Shown here: positions 16,864 to 27,033 of the stretch, one piece after another | Position numbering within the stretch: position 1 is the stretch's first letter | How the letters are laid out: each line of letters opens with the position of its first letter | Origin: Legionella bozemanae | Lineage (GTDB): Bacteria; Pseudomonadota; Gammaproteobacteria; Legionellales; Legionellaceae | Length of the DNA: 64,000 nt | Direction of reading: 5' to 3' | Assembly (NCBI RefSeq): GCF_001648595.1 | Contig: NZ_LBAW01000005.1 | Location: 124,001 to 188,000, forward strand | Notes under the pieces: generated by a model | The model's input: only the letters and a program-made list of their open reading frames with translations | Databases searched by the model: none | Told to the model about the DNA's origin: nothing | Position numbers and translations under genes: made by a program

Positions 16864-16899
16864 AAAAAAATTCCCGGGTTTTGCTGCGTTGAACCCGGG
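16864..16899 (-). terminator. Intrinsic terminator of cysS
   Basis: Read on the minus strand, CCCGGGTT pairs with AACCCGGG around an 11-base loop and is followed by AATTTTTTT. It lies about 30 bases after the cysS stop. The stem and loop (CCCGGGTT, GCTGCGTT) resemble the larger CCCGGG inverted repeats elsewhere in the window, so a repeat copy may have been taken over as the terminator. Confidence 0.8.
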
Positions 16900-16927
16900 T
16901 TATAACCGAGAAGAATAAATAAATGCC

Positions 16928-18292
16928 CTATTCTACCCTACGCCAAGTGGTACCGTTCACTCCATCTTCTAACTCGATTCCACGACTTAATAAGTCTGCT
17001 CTTATTTGGTCCGCGCGTTCCCAATCCCGATCAGCGCGTGCTTGAAGTCGCTCGGCGATTAATTGATCAATTGCTACTCTGTCTTCTTCTGCAAACCCTG
17101 CTTGTAAAAATGATGCAGGATCTTCTTGCAAAAGGCCCATGGTGCTGGCTAAGTACTTTAATGTATTCACTAAAACGGGTGAATTCTTTTTATTTACTTC
17201 ATGACTAAGCTGAAATAGAACAGATAACGCAATTGGAGTATTAAAATCATCATTCATTGCTTGGTTAAATTCATTAATCCAATGATTATCTAATTCATTA
17301 TTCGTAATGATATGGCTGTCTTTTATGGTCTGATATAAACGAGTCAACGCTTTTTTAGCATTAGCTAAATTTTCTTCAGAATAATTTAATGAACTACGAT
17401 AATGACTACTTAAAAGAAAATAACGCACAACTTCCGGATGATGTTTGGCTAAAACATCGGCAATAGTGAAAAAATTACCTAATGATTTTGACATTTTTTC
17501 ATTATTAACTTGCAGCATTCCTACATGCAACCAGTAATTTGCAAAAGGTTTTTCCGTAGCCGCCTCACTTTGAGCGATCTCATTCTCATGATGCGGAAAT
17601 TGTAAATCCAATCCTCCCCCATGAATATCGAATTGCTCACCTAATTCACTCATTGCCATTGCAGAGCATTCAATATGCCAGCCTGGACGTCCTTCACCCC
17701 AAGGAGAGGGCCAACTGGGCTCACCTGGTTTTGCCTTTTTCCATAAAACAAAATCCAATGGGGAACGTTTTTCTTTAACAATTTCAACGCGAGCACCAGC
17801 GACAAGACCTTCCAGATCTTTATGCGATAATTTGCCATAGTCGGCAAAAGAATCAACTTGATAACATACATCCCCATTTTCACTAAGATAGGCATTTCCC
17901 TTTTCGAGCAATCGCTCAATTAACCGAATAATGCTGCTTATATGTTCTGTAGCACGTGGTTCTACATCAGGAGATAAAATATTTAACGCTTTTGTATCCT
18001 CATTCATTGCTGCAATATACTGGGCAGTCAATTCATCTATGGGTATTGCACGCTCATGTGCACGTGCAATTATTTTATCGTCAATATCGGTAATATTACG
18101 TACATATTTCACATCATAACCTTGTGAGCGCAAGTAACGAACAATAACGTCAAAAGATACCATAGAGCGAGCATGACCTATATGACAATGATCATATACA
18201 GTGATACCACAAACATAGATACCAATTTTTCCAGGCACAATGGAAACAAATGGTTCTTTTGTTCTAGTTAAAGAATTATATAAATGCAACAT
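16928..18292 (-). CDS. cysS: Cysteinyl-tRNA synthetase
   Basis: A class I aminoacyl-tRNA synthetase of 454 residues, the normal length. The Cys-x-x-x zinc ligand region [20 protein letters not shown] includes the HIGH box. GWHIECSAM and [20 protein letters not shown] provide the remaining zinc ligands, and KMSKSLGNF is the KMSKS loop. The C-terminal [20 protein letters not shown] is the standard tRNA-binding end. It lies 67 bases downstream of glnS on the same strand and has its own intrinsic terminator. Confidence 0.97.
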   Translation of the reverse strand: MLHLYNSLTRTKEPFVSIVPGKIGIYVCGITVYDHCHIGHARSMVSFDVIVRYLRSQGYDVKYVRNITDIDDKIIARAHERAIPIDELTAQYIAAMNEDTKALNILSPDVEPRATEHISSIIRLIERLLEKGNAYLSENGDVCYQVDSFADYGKLSHKDLEGLVAGARVEIVKEKRSPLDFVLWKKAKPGEPSWPSPWGEGRPGWHIECSAMAMSELGEQFDIHGGGLDLQFPHHENEIAQSEAATEKPFANYWLHVGMLQVNNEKMSKSLGNFFTIADVLAKHHPEVVRYFLLSSHYRSSLNYSEENLANAKKALTRLYQTIKDSHIITNNELDNHWINEFNQAMNDDFNTPIALSVLFQLSHEVNKKNSPVLVNTLKYLASTMGLLQEDPASFLQAGFAEEDRVAIDQLIAERLQARADRDWERADQIRADLLSRGIELEDGVNGTTWRRVE

Positions 18293-18308
18293 ATCTGCCC
18301 CTTAGCTT

Positions 18309-18343
18309 AGGCCTGTTTAATCTAGCGCATTGTAAACAGACCT
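18309..18343 (-). other. Imperfect hairpin between glnS and cysS
   Basis: AGGCCTGTTTA pairs with TAAACAGACCT with a single mismatch across a 13-base loop. It occupies most of the 67-base gap between the two synthetase genes and has no T-run. It could be a weak terminator or a processing site. Confidence 0.35.
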
Positions 18344-18359
18344 TAGTACATTGACAATT

Positions 18360-20039
18360 CTACTCTTTTGGTGACTTGTCAACAGACTCCAGTTTTCCCC
18401 AAGTGTCTTTCAAGTCCACTACACGATGAAATGCGTTAACACGCCCATCTTTTAACTCATTAACACAATAATATCCCAACCGTTCAAACTGAAACACGTC
18501 GTCTAATTGTTGATTTACTAGAGCAGGCTCACAATATCCTTGCTTTATTTGCAATGAATTATGGTTTAAAAACTGGAAGAAATCATCTTCACTGCCCGGA
18601 TTAGGATCATTAAATAGACGATCATACTCCAACACGGTCACCGGATAGGCTTGTTCACAAGATACCCAATGAATGACCCCTTTAACCTTCCTGTCCTCCG
18701 GATTCTTACCCAAAGTTTTTTCATCATAGGTACAACGCAACTCAATGATATTGCCTTGTTCATCATGTACCACATCATGACATTTAATCACATAAGAATG
18801 GCGTAAACGTACTTCAGCACCAGGCGATAAACGAAAATATTTTTTGGGTGGTTCTTCCATAAAATCAGAGCGCTCGATAAATATTTCTCGTGTAAATGGT
18901 AAATCTCGTGTGCCTGAATCTGGATCTTGTGGGTTATAAGCAGGCTTTAATATTTCTACTTTATCTTCAGGGTAATTTTCTATGACTACTTTCAATGGAT
19001 CCATAACACATAAAGCGCGTTTCGCTGTTTTATTTAGTTCAGCACGGACACATTCTTCTAATATAGACATATCAATCACGGAATCACTACGTGATATTCC
19101 TATTACTTCACAAAATTGACGAATCGCTGCAGGAGGATAACCGCGTTTACGCATACCACGTAAAGTAGGCATTCGTGGATCGTCCCATCCAGATACTGCC
19201 TTTTTTTCCACTAATGTTCGCAGTTTGCGTTTTGAAGTAACTGTATGCGATAAATTCAAACGTGCAAACTCAGTTTGTATTGGTTTTGCAGGTAAAGGCA
19301 AATTGTCAATACACCAATCATATAAAGGTCGGTGATCTTGAAATTCCAATGTACATAAAGAATGAGTAATTTTTTCCAAAGCATCAGAAATAGGATGTGC
19401 ATAGTCATACATAGGATAAATACACCATTCATCACCTGTACGTTGGTGAGATGCGTGTCGAATACGATAGATTACAGGATCTCGCATATTCAAATTACCT
19501 GATTGCATGTCAATTTTTGCTCGCAACACATGAGCGCCATCAGGAAACTCTCCTGCTTTCATGCGAGTAAATAAATCCAAACTTTCTTCTATTGGCCTAT
19601 TTCTGTAAGGGCTCTCCTTTCCAGGTTCTTGCAAAGTTCCTCGATAAGCACGAATCTCCTCCATACTCAAACTATCCACATAAGCCAGATCTTTTTTAAT
19701 TAACAATACTGCAAACTCATAAAGCTCATGATAATAATCCGAAGAATGAGTCATTTCATACCATTCAAAACCCAGCCAGCGCACATCTTCAATAATAGCG
19801 TTAACGTATTCTTCCTCTTCTTTTATAGGATTTGTATCATCAAAACGTAAATAACAAATACCGCCAAACTCTTGCGCCAAACCAAAGTTCAGGCATATAG
19901 ACTTGGCATGTCCTACATGTAAATATCCATTAGGTTCTGGAGGAAAACGAGTCACTACAGACTTATGTTTGCCACTTGCCAGTTCCTCAGTAATCAGTTG
20001 TCTTATAAAATGTGCTCGTTTTTCAGTTAATTCTATCAT
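18360..20039 (-). CDS. glnS: Glutaminyl-tRNA synthetase
   Basis: A 559-residue class Ib synthetase. The HIGH-box region FPPEPNGYLHVGHAKSICLN and the KMSKS-equivalent TVTSKRKL are both present, along with DDPRMPTLRGMRKRGYPPAA and the C-terminal two-barrel anticodon-binding domain ending with GRVNAFHRVVDLKDTW. The active-site Asp in LRFDDTNP separates it, with GQ-type context, from GluRS. It is followed by cysS on the same strand. Confidence 0.97.
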   Translation of the reverse strand: MIELTEKRAHFIRQLITEELASGKHKSVVTRFPPEPNGYLHVGHAKSICLNFGLAQEFGGICYLRFDDTNPIKEEEEYVNAIIEDVRWLGFEWYEMTHSSDYYHELYEFAVLLIKKDLAYVDSLSMEEIRAYRGTLQEPGKESPYRNRPIEESLDLFTRMKAGEFPDGAHVLRAKIDMQSGNLNMRDPVIYRIRHASHQRTGDEWCIYPMYDYAHPISDALEKITHSLCTLEFQDHRPLYDWCIDNLPLPAKPIQTEFARLNLSHTVTSKRKLRTLVEKKAVSGWDDPRMPTLRGMRKRGYPPAAIRQFCEVIGISRSDSVIDMSILEECVRAELNKTAKRALCVMDPLKVVIENYPEDKVEILKPAYNPQDPDSGTRDLPFTREIFIERSDFMEEPPKKYFRLSPGAEVRLRHSYVIKCHDVVHDEQGNIIELRCTYDEKTLGKNPEDRKVKGVIHWVSCEQAYPVTVLEYDRLFNDPNPGSEDDFFQFLNHNSLQIKQGYCEPALVNQQLDDVFQFERLGYYCVNELKDGRVNAFHRVVDLKDTWGKLESVDKSPKE

Positions 20040-20236
20040 TCGATCTTTCCGTCACTATTTATTACTAATCTGGATAAAGGTAAAGATGACCTGGATTCAT
20101 CCATTTTTACGTACCAAATTACCAGGATCCACCTTGAGCTTTATCCAAAAACTTTTATATTTAATTTGCATTAGGCCCTTTTTATTCTAAATTTCCGTAA
20201 ATTGGAAGGAAGAAGATTGACATGACCTATTGCTTA

Positions 20237-21049
20237 TTATTTTAAATTATTATCCATAGCATGTCGCATGGAGTACATTAAGTCCGCTCCGGCCTGCAAC
20301 ATATCACTATTTGCATTGTACGCCTCCAGAATCCGCGTGATCAGAGCAGCCCCCACAATCACACCATCTGCAAAACGAGCAACCTTCGCAGCCATTTCCG
20401 ATGTTTTTATACCAAAACCGACCATTAAAGGAAGCGTAGTTTGCGCTTTTCGAAGTTGATATTGTGATTTTAAAGACGAAATATCCAGTGCATTAGAGCC
20501 AGTAACGCCTTTTAAAGACACATAGTACAAATATCCCTTGGCATATTGGTTAATTAATGCCATTCGCTCATCTGAGGTCGTAGGCGAACACAAAAAGATA
20601 CTGTATAAACCATGTTTATGCCAGACTTTAGCTACCTCTTCACTTTCTTCCGGTGGCAAATCCACCAGAATAGTTCCATCTACACCGGCTTCTACTGCAT
20701 GTTGCGCAAAAAGTTCATAACCAAAATGTTCAATGGGATTTAAGTAGCCCATTATAACAACTGGAGTTTCTTTATCTTGCAAACGAAAATCCTTCACCAT
20801 ATCTAATACAGTTTGACAATGCACATCATGAGCAAGTGCACGCTCCATCGCCCTTTGAATCACCGGACCTTCCGCCATAGGATCAGAGAATGGGATACCT
20901 AATTCTAAAATGTCTGCTCCAGCTTTAACCAATTCATGCATGAGTTTGACTGTAATTTCTGGAGAAGGATCTCCCGCAGTAATATAGGGACTTAGCATTT
21001 TTTTGCCATTAGCTTTCAGACGCATTAAAGTTTTGTCAATTCGGTTCAT
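20237..21049 (-). CDS. trpA: Tryptophan synthase alpha chain
   Basis: A 270-residue TIM barrel that cleaves indole-3-glycerol phosphate. The catalytic Glu49 is in [12 protein letters not shown]. The residue at position 60, where E. coli TrpA has catalytic Asp60, reads as Glu ([10 protein letters not shown]), a conservative change. [20 protein letters not shown] and VIVGAAL are the phosphate-binding end. The start overlaps the trpB stop by 4 bases, the usual translational coupling. Last gene of the truA-trpF-trpB-trpA set. Confidence 0.96.
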   Translation of the reverse strand: MNRIDKTLMRLKANGKKMLSPYITAGDPSPEITVKLMHELVKAGADILELGIPFSDPMAEGPVIQRAMERALAHDVHCQTVLDMVKDFRLQDKETPVVIMGYLNPIEHFGYELFAQHAVEAGVDGTILVDLPPEESEEVAKVWHKHGLYSIFLCSPTTSDERMALINQYAKGYLYYVSLKGVTGSNALDISSLKSQYQLRKAQTTLPLMVGFGIKTSEMAAKVARFADGVIVGAALITRILEAYNANSDMLQAGADLMYSMRHAMDNNLK

Positions 21050-22245
21050 ACAGTAATCCCATCAATTTGTGCCACAGTATGCATGTCTTTATCACCACGA
21101 CCTGATAAATTCACAATAATATTTTGCTTCACTGACATTTTTTTAGCGAGTTTCATTGCATAGGCAACTGCATGGCTTGATTCAAGTGCTGGAATAATTC
21201 CTTCTATTCGTGTTAAGGTACGAAATGCATCTAATGCTTCATCATCATTAATTGCTTCATAAACCACACGTCCGGTATCTTTTAAATAGGCATGCTCAGG
21301 TCCTACTCCAGGGTAATCAAGACCTGCTGAGACTGAATGAGTATCTTTAATTTGACCGTATTCATCACAGAGTAAATAAGTTCGATTACCATGTAAAACC
21401 CCTGGGGTTCCAGCAATCAACGAAGCAGAATGCTCACCACTTTCCAAGCCTTTTCCTCCCGCCTCTACGCCGTAGATAGCAACTGTGGAATCATTCAGAA
21501 AAGGATAAAATAAACCAATTGCGTTAGAGCCGCCACCTACGCAAGCAACCAATGCATCAGGAAGATGTCCTGTCTTTTCTAAAAATTGCGCCCTTGCTTC
21601 AACGCCAATGATGGATTGAAAATCCCGCACCATCTGCGGGTAAGGATGAGGACCTGCAACGGTACCAATAATATAAAAAGTATTGTCCACATTACTTACC
21701 CAATCTCGCATGGCTTCATTTAACGCATCTTTTAATGTTCGTGATCCTGATGTGACAGGAACAACTTCTGCACCCAACAATTTCATGCGATAAACATTGG
21801 ATGATTGTCGTTTTATATCTTCAGCCCCCATGTACACGACACATTCCAGGCCTAATTTAGCAGCTACCGTTGCTGAAGCCACTCCATGCTGACCTGCACC
21901 TGTTTCGGCAATTACCCTCGTTTTCCCCATACGCTTGGCAAGTAGTGCCTGGCCTACGGTATTATTAATTTTGTGCGCCCCAGTATGATTCAAATCCTCT
22001 CGTTTTAAGTAGATTTGCGCTCCACCAATTTCCTTACTTAAACGTCGCGCATGATAAAGAGGGTTAGGACGACCTACATAATCTTTTAATTCAGCATTCA
22101 GCTCAGCCAAAAAATCAGGATCTTTTCGATAAGTCGCATAAGCTTCTGCCAATTGCTTCAATGCATGCATCAAAGTATCTGCTACAAAAATGCCACCATA
22201 AGGACCGAAATGTCCGCGCTCATCAGGAAGTTCTTTTTTGTTCAT
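21046..22245 (-). CDS. trpB: Tryptophan synthase beta chain
   Basis: A 399-residue PLP enzyme that joins indole and serine. The PLP lysine is in [20 protein letters not shown]. The Gly-rich phosphate cup is [15 protein letters not shown], and the C-terminal [13 protein letters not shown] is intact. Length is normal. It is separated from trpF by 120 bases that hold a perfect 32-bp inverted repeat, and it overlaps trpA by 4 bases. Confidence 0.98.
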   Translation of the reverse strand: MNKKELPDERGHFGPYGGIFVADTLMHALKQLAEAYATYRKDPDFLAELNAELKDYVGRPNPLYHARRLSKEIGGAQIYLKREDLNHTGAHKINNTVGQALLAKRMGKTRVIAETGAGQHGVASATVAAKLGLECVVYMGAEDIKRQSSNVYRMKLLGAEVVPVTSGSRTLKDALNEAMRDWVSNVDNTFYIIGTVAGPHPYPQMVRDFQSIIGVEARAQFLEKTGHLPDALVACVGGGSNAIGLFYPFLNDSTVAIYGVEAGGKGLESGEHSASLIAGTPGVLHGNRTYLLCDEYGQIKDTHSVSAGLDYPGVGPEHAYLKDTGRVVYEAINDDEALDAFRTLTRIEGIIPALESSHAVAYAMKLAKKMSVKQNIIVNLSGRGDKDMHTVAQIDGITV

Positions 22246-22274
22246 TAATTTACCTTAATTAACTTCTTATAAAC

Positions 22275-22353
22275 GTAGCCTGGGTGAAGCGCAGCGTAAC
22301 CCGGGAATATTGGATCTCAGATCCCGGGTTACGCTGCGCTTCACCCAGGCTAC
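22275..22353. repeat. Perfect 32-bp inverted repeat between trpF and trpB
   Basis: The left arm 22275-22306 starts GTAGCCTGGGTGAAGCGCAG. The right arm 22322-22353 is its exact reverse complement and ends CACCCAGGCTAC. The loop is 15 bases (ATATTGGATCTCAGA). Degenerate relatives lie at 258-289, 37340-37416, 41504-41562 and 58466-58547. It lies in the message between trpF and trpB, so the RNA would fold into a very stable hairpin. There is no T-run, so simple termination is not implied. Confidence 0.9.
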
Positions 22354-22365
22354 TATACTATATTA

Positions 22366-22989
22366 TCAATTTAATAATTTCTGCATAAAACGGCTCATTT
22401 TGTCATGATCTTTAATTCCGGGCGATGCCTCGATGCCACTGCATAAGTCTACAGCATACGGGCGGCATAATTTAATTGCCTCGCGCACATTATATTCATT
22501 CAGCCCACCAGCCAATATAAAAGGTTTGTCTATTTTTTTTGGAATAATCTTCCAATCAAAAACACTCCCAGTTCCACCTCTAGCCGTCTCAGAAGGTGAG
22601 TCCAGCAATAACGCCTGTGCTGTCACAAAGTCTTGTGCAGCCTGATGAATATACTCTGCTGAATCACAATGTATGGCTTTAATAAAAGGTTTATTAAATT
22701 GTTGGCAAAACTCAGCAGATTCATCACCATGAAATTGCAATAATTGAATTGGCAAGTTCTCTATTATTCTATGGACAAAATCTTGTTCAGGATTAACCAA
22801 AACAGCAACCGAGTTTATAAAGGCAGGCAGATCTTTTAATAAAACTTGTGCCTGTTCTATTGAGACACAACGTGCACTTTTTGGATAAAAGATCAAACCT
22901 ATAGCATCAACACCCAGTTTTATGGCATATGCGATATCCTCACTACGCGTCATACCGCACATTTTGACTCGTACACGTGCCGTTTTCAT
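22366..22989 (-). CDS. trpF: Phosphoribosylanthranilate isomerase
   Basis: A 207-residue TIM-barrel enzyme of tryptophan synthesis. VKMCGMTRSEDI holds the catalytic Cys, LLLDSPS the general acid Asp, and FILAGGLNEYNV with VDLCSGIEASPGIKDHDKM the phosphate site. The stop-start junction with truA upstream overlaps by one base, so both are translated from one message. TrpD, TrpC and TrpE are not in this window. Confidence 0.96.
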   Translation of the reverse strand: MKTARVRVKMCGMTRSEDIAYAIKLGVDAIGLIFYPKSARCVSIEQAQVLLKDLPAFINSVAVLVNPEQDFVHRIIENLPIQLLQFHGDESAEFCQQFNKPFIKAIHCDSAEYIHQAAQDFVTAQALLLDSPSETARGGTGSVFDWKIIPKKIDKPFILAGGLNEYNVREAIKLCRPYAVDLCSGIEASPGIKDHDKMSRFMQKLLN

Positions 22990-23777
22990 TATTTCTCCGG
23001 AAGAAAAAAAGGCCCCAGGCTACTCTGCAATATAGAAAATTCTTGCGGATAAGTCACTTGTACTAAATACAATCCATAAGCAGGTGCAGTCTCAGCACCT
23101 AATCTCCTATCTTTCGCTTTCAGTACTTCATCTACCCAAGATACAGGGTGTTTTCCTGATCCTACTGCAATTAACACGCCAGCAATATTCCGTACCATAT
23201 GATGCAAAAACGCATTAGCAGTAATATCAATCATCACCAAATCACCCATACGACTCACCTGTAAATTATGGATATTGCGCATAGGCGTGTTCGACTGACA
23301 CTCTACAGAACGAAATGAAGTAAAATCATTCTCCCCTAGTAAAAGCTGTGCAGCTTGATGCATCAGACGATGATCTAATTGCCTGTATTGCCAAGTTACA
23401 TTGCTTCGCAGTAAAGCAGGCCGAATGGCATTATTATAAATGATATAACGATATCTTCTTGCAGTAGCAGAGTATCTTGCATGGAACTCTTCTGGTAAAT
23501 CCCGTCCCCATTTAACACAAATATCTTTAGGTAGGAAAGAGTTCACCCCATGAATCCATGCACGAATGCTACGTACTTTATTGCAGTCAAAATGAATTAC
23601 TTGATTTGTAGCATGTACACCAGTATCTGTTCTCCCTGCACAAACCACGGAAATGGGAGAATCTGCTACTTTTGATAAGGCATGTTCTACGGCTTGTTGC
23701 ACAGTATGCAAGCCTGTTTGTGCTTGCCAGCCATGATACTGGCTACCATCGTACTCAAGCACCAAGGCAATACGCAT
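22989..23777 (-). CDS. truA: tRNA pseudouridine synthase A (positions 38-40)
   Basis: 262 residues. The catalytic Asp is in CAGRTDTGVHATNQVIHFD. FHARYSATARRYRYIIYN and NAFLHHMVRNIAGVLIAVG are the conserved RNA-binding stretches. TruA modifies the anticodon arm of many tRNAs. truA directly before trpF is a common gammaproteobacterial order, probably because both sit in the same operon. Confidence 0.97.
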   Translation of the reverse strand: MRIALVLEYDGSQYHGWQAQTGLHTVQQAVEHALSKVADSPISVVCAGRTDTGVHATNQVIHFDCNKVRSIRAWIHGVNSFLPKDICVKWGRDLPEEFHARYSATARRYRYIIYNNAIRPALLRSNVTWQYRQLDHRLMHQAAQLLLGENDFTSFRSVECQSNTPMRNIHNLQVSRMGDLVMIDITANAFLHHMVRNIAGVLIAVGSGKHPVSWVDEVLKAKDRRLGAETAPAYGLYLVQVTYPQEFSILQSSLGPFFLPEK

Positions 23778-24211
23778 TGATTATTCCTGATAAAAGGGTC
23801 AATTTATAATACAGTATATGTTTTGTCTATACCCTAATATAATTGATTTTCAAGTTTATTAAATATTATAGTCATTTCTCTTATTCTAAGCACTGTAATT
23901 AAGAATTATTAAGCTTTCTTGTAGCTCAGAGAATGCAATTTCTTTTACAAAATCATCTTATTGATTTAACTCATTTAATTATGATACTTTCCCATGCCAC
24001 AATGAAATCATTGTCAATAATTGGGCAAAATCTTTTTAGGGGTTCGTTTCACTTCGCTAGATTGAGCCCAAATGATCTGATTTTCGATCACCAACATGCA
24101 GGCCTACATGAAGTATATACGCATTAGAGCACAGAAAATCAGGTCATTTGAATCAAGATAATAGAAATGGAAATAAACCCTATAGTGATTATTAAATTTT
24201 GAGACTTATTT
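23778..24211. other. Spacer with a 17-bp inverted repeat
   Basis: A divergent region between truA and the beta-barrel gene, so it holds both promoters. No supported reading frame. Its main feature is the inverted repeat at 24069-24150. GGGGTTCGTTTCACTTCGCT just before it echoes the repeat family at 22275. Confidence 0.45.
24069..24150. repeat. Inverted repeat of the AAAATCAGG family, copy 1
   Basis: CAAATGATCTGATTTTC at 24069-24085 pairs with GAAAATCAGGTCATTTG at 24134-24150 (16 of 17 matches) over a 48-base centre. A related element lies at 42677-42723. There the right arm and its flank (GAAAATCAGGTCATTTTGA) are nearly identical. It is intergenic in both places. Confidence 0.7.
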
Positions 24212-25021
24212 ATGAAATGGAATTTATTTTACTCTACTACCCTCACCTTATTACTCGTCATCGGTAATCCATCGTTCTCTAAGAATATTAAAAATATCCA
24301 AAATGGATTAACACCCTCTATTTTCAACAGTCAAGGTAATTGGTTTATATCTCTAGGAGGAGGCGCTCAATTTCCCGCTTTAAATTCCCATATGAAAGTA
24401 AATAATGACTCAGGATTTCCAGAACCATTTAATCGTGATCGTTATTCAATCACAAACGACAATGGAGGACTCATTGCAGCATCTGTAGGCCGACGTTGGC
24501 AAAATAATAATTTCTGGCTTCCATCCTATTCCTTGAGTCTATTCTGGCAGCACTTTTTCAAAATGCATATCAATGGTGAAATAACACTATACTCCCTACC
24601 TGAATTTACCAACTATAATTACAATCTCGACTTTGTTTCTAATCTTTTATTAGCCTCTGGAAAAATTAATTTATTTCAATATGGAATAGTTTCTCCTTAC
24701 ATTAATGGCGGGATAGGAAGTTCTTTCAATCATGTATCTAATTATAGTGAAGAAGCATTTTCAGGAGTTACACCTCGAGTTAGTCCTGGATTTAGGGGCT
24801 CCAATACAAGTGAATTTGCTTACAATGTGGGTGCTGGTATTGATATGCAAATTCTTCCTCAATTGATTCTCTCAGTGGGTTATCTTTACCAAGATTTAGG
24901 CCCAATTTCCTCAGGTCATGGAATTGCTACATGGGCTGAACAATTATTAAATCCTGGCTCCTATCGCTCAAATGAAGTTTTAGTCACTGCAACTTATCTT
25001 TTCGGTAAAGAAAGACATTAA
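24212..25021 (+). CDS. Outer-membrane beta-barrel protein
   Basis: 269 residues with a signal peptide (about residues 1-23). The mature part alternates aromatic and polar residues in strands: GNWFISLGGGAQFPAL, LIAASVGRRW, YINGGIGSSFNHVSNY, FAYNVGAGIDMQILPQ. It ends LVTATYLFGKERH, with repeated Gly and Tyr turns. This matches the OmpW/OmpA-like 8-strand barrels common in Legionella, although the last residue is not the usual Phe. Function unknown. It is convergent with fimV, with 8 bases between the stops. Confidence 0.7.
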   Translation: MKWNLFYSTTLTLLLVIGNPSFSKNIKNIQNGLTPSIFNSQGNWFISLGGGAQFPALNSHMKVNNDSGFPEPFNRDRYSITNDNGGLIAASVGRRWQNNNFWLPSYSLSLFWQHFFKMHINGEITLYSLPEFTNYNYNLDFVSNLLLASGKINLFQYGIVSPYINGGIGSSFNHVSNYSEEAFSGVTPRVSPGFRGSNTSEFAYNVGAGIDMQILPQLILSVGYLYQDLGPISSGHGIATWAEQLLNPGSYRSNEVLVTATYLFGKERH

Positions 25022-25029
25022 AACAAATA

Positions 25030-27033
25030 TTAAAGCTTTCCGTGAATCTCATCGATGAGACGTTGCGTCTCTTCTTTTTGAGACTTGCTACCATGTTCCA
25101 TAACTTCATTTAAAGAATTTAATGCGGATTCTGTATCTTCCATTCCTATATAGGTTTTAGCAAGGGCCAAAAGGGTATCTAATGCTTTTTGGTTCTTTAG
25201 GTTAATAAGTTTTTTACTTTCATCATCCTTCTGGGTTTGCTCTATATCAGCGGGCACAGAAAGAGTAAAATCCAAACCATTCCCCTCATCACTTATTTGT
25301 TCTTGAGCATTATTTTCTTTTGTGGCTGGCTTTTCTGTAAGTAAATAATGTAGACCTGATTCAAATTCCAATAAATTATCTTCCTCAGATTTATCTCTTA
25401 AAGATTTTTGCTCTTCATTAGTCTGAAAAGATGGTTCATTTTCCTCTTCAGCTGGCATTATTTCCAACAATGGTTCTTCATCTGTTGCTGTGGATTCAAA
25501 AGAAACATCAGATTCTATATTCATCTTTTCTATTGGAGAAGAAATAACTAATGTGGAGTCGGGTTCTAATTCTGTCCTGGCTTTTAATTCTGGCTCAGGT
25601 TTTAATTCAGATTTAACTTCTTCTAATGGTTCTTTCCTAACTAATTCTTCTTTTGAACTCATAATGGGTTGGGTTGAAGCAGGATGAAATGCTGTCGGAG
25701 TAGAAGATCCCGTTGTTGTAGGTGACTGCTTTTTTCTTGGATCGCGTTGTTTAAAATAATAAAACACAGCAATACAATCTCCTCCAGCAACGAACAATAG
25801 TATCAATAAAATCCAAAAATCATCCGTTTTATTAGATATGTTCGTTGCGCTGCGTTGCCCTGCAATTGCTATGCGCTCTTTCATTAAAGTTTGAATTTGC
25901 TTACGCGTCAATTGAAGCTCTTTATCACGTACATCCAATTGTTTTTGTAACTTTTTATTTTGTGCCTGCAACAAACTCAATTGCTCTGTTAATAACGCAT
26001 TAGATTCCCGTAAAGAATCTACAGCAGCAGTTGTAACAGATATTTCAGCCTTGAGCGTTCTACTTTGTTCTGGACTTACTTGCTTTTCTAATGAAGGTAT
26101 TGAACTGGGCATAATAAATTTTGGCAGATTTTGGTTCAGCATAGAGGCTGTAGCGCCAGGAAACTTTGGGGCTGGAGGTATTTGTGAATAGGCAACGGGA
26201 GTTGCAGGGGATACTTGTCCTGTTATATAAGGTGGAGCCAATACATGGTTAATCGATGTTTTTTCATTCCAGGCCTTATCATGAGCCATTACCTCAACGG
26301 TAGCTAAATCGGCTGGCACCTCTAAAAACTTTGTATCAGAAGGAATTTTAAGACGAGCACCCGCTTTTAATCCATTCAAATTTCCATCAGTAAATACATC
26401 AGGATTTGCTCCCACAATTGCAAGGACAATTTGCGGTAAAATTGCTTCGGACGTTTTATATCGCTGCGCAATTTGCCATACATTTTCCTTGGATGACGTA
26501 GGTCTATAAGCTGCTTTTTTCTTTTGTGCCAAATTCCCTGCTTCAGCATGTTTTTTGGTAGAAGCTGTTGTTGTGTGATGATAATTAGTAAATTTTCTCT
26601 GATAAATTAGGCTTCTTTGTGCAGTTGTATTCGCTAATTTATAACCAGGTGGATCCAAAAGTACCGTATAAATTTTAAAAATTTGTCCTTTAGGCCATGT
26701 TAAATCAACAATAAGCTGCATATAAGGCTCAATCATTCGTTTTTTGGAATGAACTTCCACAACGAATTTTCCTTGTTTATTTTTCTTAACATCCAAAAAA
26801 AGAATACTTATTGCTTTAGAGCGTTCAACACCCAAACTTTGATAACTTTTTGGATCAGCAAGTTCAACTTTAATAGTGGATAAAGAAACTTCGTGCCCAT
26901 CAATTAATTCAATTTCAGCAAGAAAAGGTTGATTCAGGGCTGATTCCACTTTCATTTCACCTAAGCCAAGTGCATATGCACCTAGTGGCAAAGCAAGTGA
27001 AAATAAAAATGAAAACAAAACAGTTTTTTTCAA
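25030..27033 (-). CDS. fimV: FimV-family peptidoglycan-binding hub protein
   Basis: 667 residues. A signal peptide (1-21, ending YALG) leads into the FimV N-terminal domain LGLGEMKVESALNQPFLAEI. A LysM-like domain lies at about 185-232 (ENVWQIAQRYKTSEAILPQI). A coiled coil runs over about 325-390, a membrane helix sits at about 407-427, and a long acidic cytoplasmic part ends in the short TPR-like FimV C-terminal domain (ALDTLLALAKTYIGMEDTES). FimV organises polar machinery: type IV pili and type II secretion in Pseudomonas. It is smaller than Pseudomonas FimV because the acidic region is shorter. Confidence 0.9.
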   Translation of the reverse strand: MKKTVLFSFLFSLALPLGAYALGLGEMKVESALNQPFLAEIELIDGHEVSLSTIKVELADPKSYQSLGVERSKAISILFLDVKKNKQGKFVVEVHSKKRMIEPYMQLIVDLTWPKGQIFKIYTVLLDPPGYKLANTTAQRSLIYQRKFTNYHHTTTASTKKHAEAGNLAQKKKAAYRPTSSKENVWQIAQRYKTSEAILPQIVLAIVGANPDVFTDGNLNGLKAGARLKIPSDTKFLEVPADLATVEVMAHDKAWNEKTSINHVLAPPYITGQVSPATPVAYSQIPPAPKFPGATASMLNQNLPKFIMPSSIPSLEKQVSPEQSRTLKAEISVTTAAVDSLRESNALLTEQLSLLQAQNKKLQKQLDVRDKELQLTRKQIQTLMKERIAIAGQRSATNISNKTDDFWILLILLFVAGGDCIAVFYYFKQRDPRKKQSPTTTGSSTPTAFHPASTQPIMSSKEELVRKEPLEEVKSELKPEPELKARTELEPDSTLVISSPIEKMNIESDVSFESTATDEEPLLEIMPAEEENEPSFQTNEEQKSLRDKSEEDNLLEFESGLHYLLTEKPATKENNAQEQISDEGNGLDFTLSVPADIEQTQKDDESKKLINLKNQKALDTLLALAKTYIGMEDTESALNSLNEVMEHGSKSQKEETQRLIDEIHGKL

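Larger units (their letters stand above)
16492..16927. other. Spacer with probable degraded gene and the cysS terminator
   Basis: On the plus strand three short frames follow one another, each with protein-like content. 16500-16625 reads ELVIKNNRHDYKVIMRELKT. 16622-16774 reads SCPYCNSCRERAEHRDNKIL. 16750-16815 reads FPIDTEVIIDEIESLYRKKK. Frames change twice, as expected for a decayed gene. The right end holds the cysS terminator. Confidence 0.35.

Noticed and set aside
23933..24127. 64-codon frame upstream of the beta-barrel gene
   Set aside because: It runs through the inverted repeat at 24069-24150 and has no ribosome site.
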